NCBI RefSeq assembly: GCF_014646235.1
Contig: NZ_BMNB01000013.1
Location: 1 to 64,000 of the forward strand
Source of the DNA: Micromonospora sonchi
Lineage (GTDB): Bacteria > Actinomycetota > Actinomycetes > Mycobacteriales > Micromonosporaceae
Direction: 5' to 3'
Length of the DNA: 64,000 nt
Positions 62,245 to 64,000 of this stretch are shown here, in pieces. Under the pieces are notes generated by a model. That model was given only the letters and a program-made list of their open reading frames with translations. It was not told where the DNA came from and made no database searches. Position 1 is the first letter of the stretch; each line of letters opens with the position of its first letter. The position numbers were made by a program, and so were the translations under genes.

Positions 62245-63261
62245 CTACGCGACGCTCTCCCGGTTCTCCGCGATCCACCGGTCGATCCGGCTCCACCACT
62301 CGTAGAGCCAGTCGATGCGCTCCTGCCGCCCGGCCGGGATCTCCTCCGGCGGCACCGACCAGAACCGCATCACGAGCCGCTTGTCCATCGGCAGTTCCCG
62401 CCACACGTCACCGATGGTGAGCATCCGGTCCAGGCCGGTGTGGGCCACGAAGATCACCCCGGCGTCCGGCGCGGCGTCCAACGCCGCCAGCACTCCGCCG
62501 GGCTGCGGGGCGAGCACGTGCCGCATCGCCTCCGCCCGCAGCGCCATCCGCTCGTGCCCCCGGTCGCGCAGCCGGGCGATGGCCCGCACCCGCCGTCGGG
62601 GGGTGAAGTTGCCGCCCTCGGGAAAGATCACGAAGGCGTCATCGTCGTCCAGCCCGACGGCGAGGTGCCCGACCTGCTCGGTGAGCGAGTTGGCGCCGTC
62701 CCGGCCCGGCGCGATGAAGCGGCTCGGCAACCGGTTGAGCAGCACGTCGATCGCCGGGTCCCACTGGAGGGTGTCCTTGAGCACGATCCGCGGCTCGCGA
62801 CGGAACCAGTTCACCAGGGCGTGGATCAGGATGAACGAGTCACCCGGGCCGGCGTGCCGACAGAGCACCAACTCGGGCCGGCCGGGCATCGCGGTGTCCG
62901 GATCGGTGCCGACCACCTCGAGACTGAGCCGCAGCGTCCATCGGGCCTGCCAGAACAGCACCCGCAGGAACCAGCCCGCCAGCACGTAGTGGGCGCGTTG
63001 GAAGGCCGGCGAGCGGACCCGCCAGCCGAATCCGGAGGCGACCCAGAGCCCGAACAGACTCAGCAGCGCCGCCGCGTCCCAGAGCAGGTAGAACAGACCG
63101 ATCCACAACAGCCGCAGGGGCCGCAACCGCCCCGGAACGAACGGGGACAGCAGCACCGCCAGCAATGCCCAGAGCGGCACCGTGGTCACCAGCAGGATCA
63201 CCAGCAGGATCACGCCCGGCGCCAGCAGCAGGCGGCGGAGCCAGCGGGGCGGCAGCGGCAT
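62245..63261 (-). CDS. 1-acylglycerol-3-phosphate acyltransferase-like protein
   Basis: This 338-residue PlsC-type protein has two or three N-terminal membrane helices (LLLAPGVILLVILLVTTVPLWALLAVLL and LWIGLFYLLWDAAALLSLFGLWV). The acyltransferase motif H-x4-D is seen in LVLCRHAGPGDSFIL, and the phosphate-binding FVIFPEGGNFTPRRR follows. It probably acylates a lysophospholipid or related lipid. ATG at 63261 overlaps the stop of the patatin gene (TGATG), so the two lipid genes are coupled. Confidence 0.88.
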   Translation of the reverse strand: MPLPPRWLRRLLLAPGVILLVILLVTTVPLWALLAVLLSPFVPGRLRPLRLLWIGLFYLLWDAAALLSLFGLWVASGFGWRVRSPAFQRAHYVLAGWFLRVLFWQARWTLRLSLEVVGTDPDTAMPGRPELVLCRHAGPGDSFILIHALVNWFRREPRIVLKDTLQWDPAIDVLLNRLPSRFIAPGRDGANSLTEQVGHLAVGLDDDDAFVIFPEGGNFTPRRRVRAIARLRDRGHERMALRAEAMRHVLAPQPGGVLAALDAAPDAGVIFVAHTGLDRMLTIGDVWRELPMDKRLVMRFWSVPPEEIPAGRQERIDWLYEWWSRIDRWIAENRESVA

Positions 63262-64000
63262 CAGCGTTCCAGATTCGCCAGGTAGTGCCGGGAGGCCGCG
63301 TAGGCGCGGCTGATCCTCCGGCCCACCGCTGCCATGTCCCGGTACGCCCACGGCGTGTCGTCGCGCGGTTCCAGCCCGCCGGTCGGCAGCACGTGCACCT
63401 CAACACCCTCGGGCAGCGCGGCCATCTCCCGGGCGAACCGGTGCCGGCGGGCGATCTCGAACGCGACCTGGGCGATCTCCCAGGGACGCCGCGGCGGAGT
63501 CAGCGCCCGCTCGATCCGGCCCACCTGGAGTACGAAGATCCGGCCGGCGCCGGCCGCGACCGCCTCGCCGATCGGGATGGAGTTGACGATCCCGCCGTCG
63601 ACGTAGTGCTGGTCGCCGATCCGCGCCGGCGGCAACAACCCGGGCACCGAGGCTGACGCGAGCACCGCGGGCACCACCGGCCCGCTGACGAACCAGTGCT
63701 CCGCGGCCCGCTCGATGTTCGCCGCGCAGCAACGGAAGGGAACCTTCAGGTCGGCGAAGGTGGTCTCCGCGCCCAGCTCGCTCTCCAGCAGCTTGCGTAG
63801 CGGCCGGGGCGAGTGCAGGTGGGTCCGGGCGGCGAAGCGGCGCAGTTGCCGGGCCACCGAGTCGCCGTACACCTCGCTCGCCTCGGGTGAGGCCCAGAGC
63901 CGCACCAACCGGTCGGTGACCGCCTCGCACGGGTCGGCGGCGACGAGCGCCCCGTTGACGGCGCCGATCGACGTGCCGAGCACCATGTCCGGTCGGATCC
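63261..64000 (-). CDS. patatin-like phospholipase (N-terminus outside window)
   Basis: This partial gene runs off the right edge of the window on its 5' side. The frame stays open to 64000 (IRPDMVLGTSIGAVNGALV), so the ATG at 63986 is internal. It carries the serine-hydrolase nucleophile G-T-S-I-G and the catalytic Asp in YVDGGIVNSIPIGEA. It is likely a lipid acyl hydrolase coupled with the downstream acyltransferase, consistent with phospholipid remodelling. Confidence 0.9.
   Translation of the reverse strand, partial: IRPDMVLGTSIGAVNGALVAADPCEAVTDRLVRLWASPEASEVYGDSVARQLRRFAARTHLHSPRPLRKLLESELGAETTFADLKVPFRCCAANIERAAEHWFVSGPVVPAVLASASVPGLLPPARIGDQHYVDGGIVNSIPIGEAVAAGAGRIFVLQVGRIERALTPPRRPWEIAQVAFEIARRHRFAREMAALPEGVEVHVLPTGGLEPRDDTPWAYRDMAAVGRRISRAYAASRHYLANLER

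Overview
The window is high-GC actinobacterial DNA with GTG and TTG starts, many 1-4 nt stop/start overlaps and frequent leaderless-looking promoters. Gene order and a dispersed GGGGCCC intergenic repeat suggest a member of the Micromonosporaceae (Micromonospora or a close relative). The genus is an inference; the phylum-level call rests on gene order. No phage, integrase, CRISPR array or intact insertion sequence was seen.

Positions 1 to about 32.7 kb hold the ancient actinobacterial block argS-lysA-hom-thrC ... thrB-rho-rpmE-prfA-prmC-sua5 ... atpI-like-atpB-E-F-H-A-G-D ... atpC-DUF2550, almost all on the minus strand. It makes lysine and threonine, terminates transcription and translation, modifies tRNA and release factor, and builds the complete F1Fo ATP synthase. 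The block is interrupted at several points. An LCP cell-wall ligase gene with a terminator lies between atpD and atpC. A class A penicillin-binding protein and a tyrosine phosphatase lie where other actinobacteria carry wecA. A diguanylate cyclase sits between prmC and prfA, a kinase-phosphatase repair enzyme between rpmE and rho, and an RND pump plus an MFS pump between thrC and thrB.

Positions 32.8 to 38 kb are transitional: a DUF3105/DUF305 envelope pair, a decayed IS630-type transposase-like protein, tRNA-Arg(CCG), a 71-residue GntR protein, a stand-alone 4'-phosphopantetheinyl transferase, and an ECF sigma factor with a SnoaL-like tail divergent from a small membrane protein.

Positions 38 to 53 kb are accessory and rich in resistance and carbohydrate functions: a TetR regulator with two perfect operators and its MMPL exporter, an erythromycin-esterase-like protein, an Erm-type 23S rRNA methyltransferase with a candidate leader peptide, a sugar-pathway oxidoreductase, two small membrane proteins behind a dyad promoter, a trehalose-synthase-like GH13 enzyme, a secreted GH16/CBM6 glucanase with a LacI-type operator, a broken GCS2 ligase, a CoA-disulfide-reductase-like flavoprotein, an APH(6)-like kinase and a Nei-type glycosylase. 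Four full copies and one half copy of a 55-bp repeat punctuate this segment, several of them supplying the stop codon of the adjacent gene.

Positions 53 to 64 kb carry an SDR, a membrane protein, the coupled ddaH-rocD pair, an FHA protein with a pterin dehydratase, a 1232-residue multi-spanning membrane protein that contains a sixth copy of the repeat inside its reading frame, an acyltransferase, and a patatin lipase cut by the window edge.
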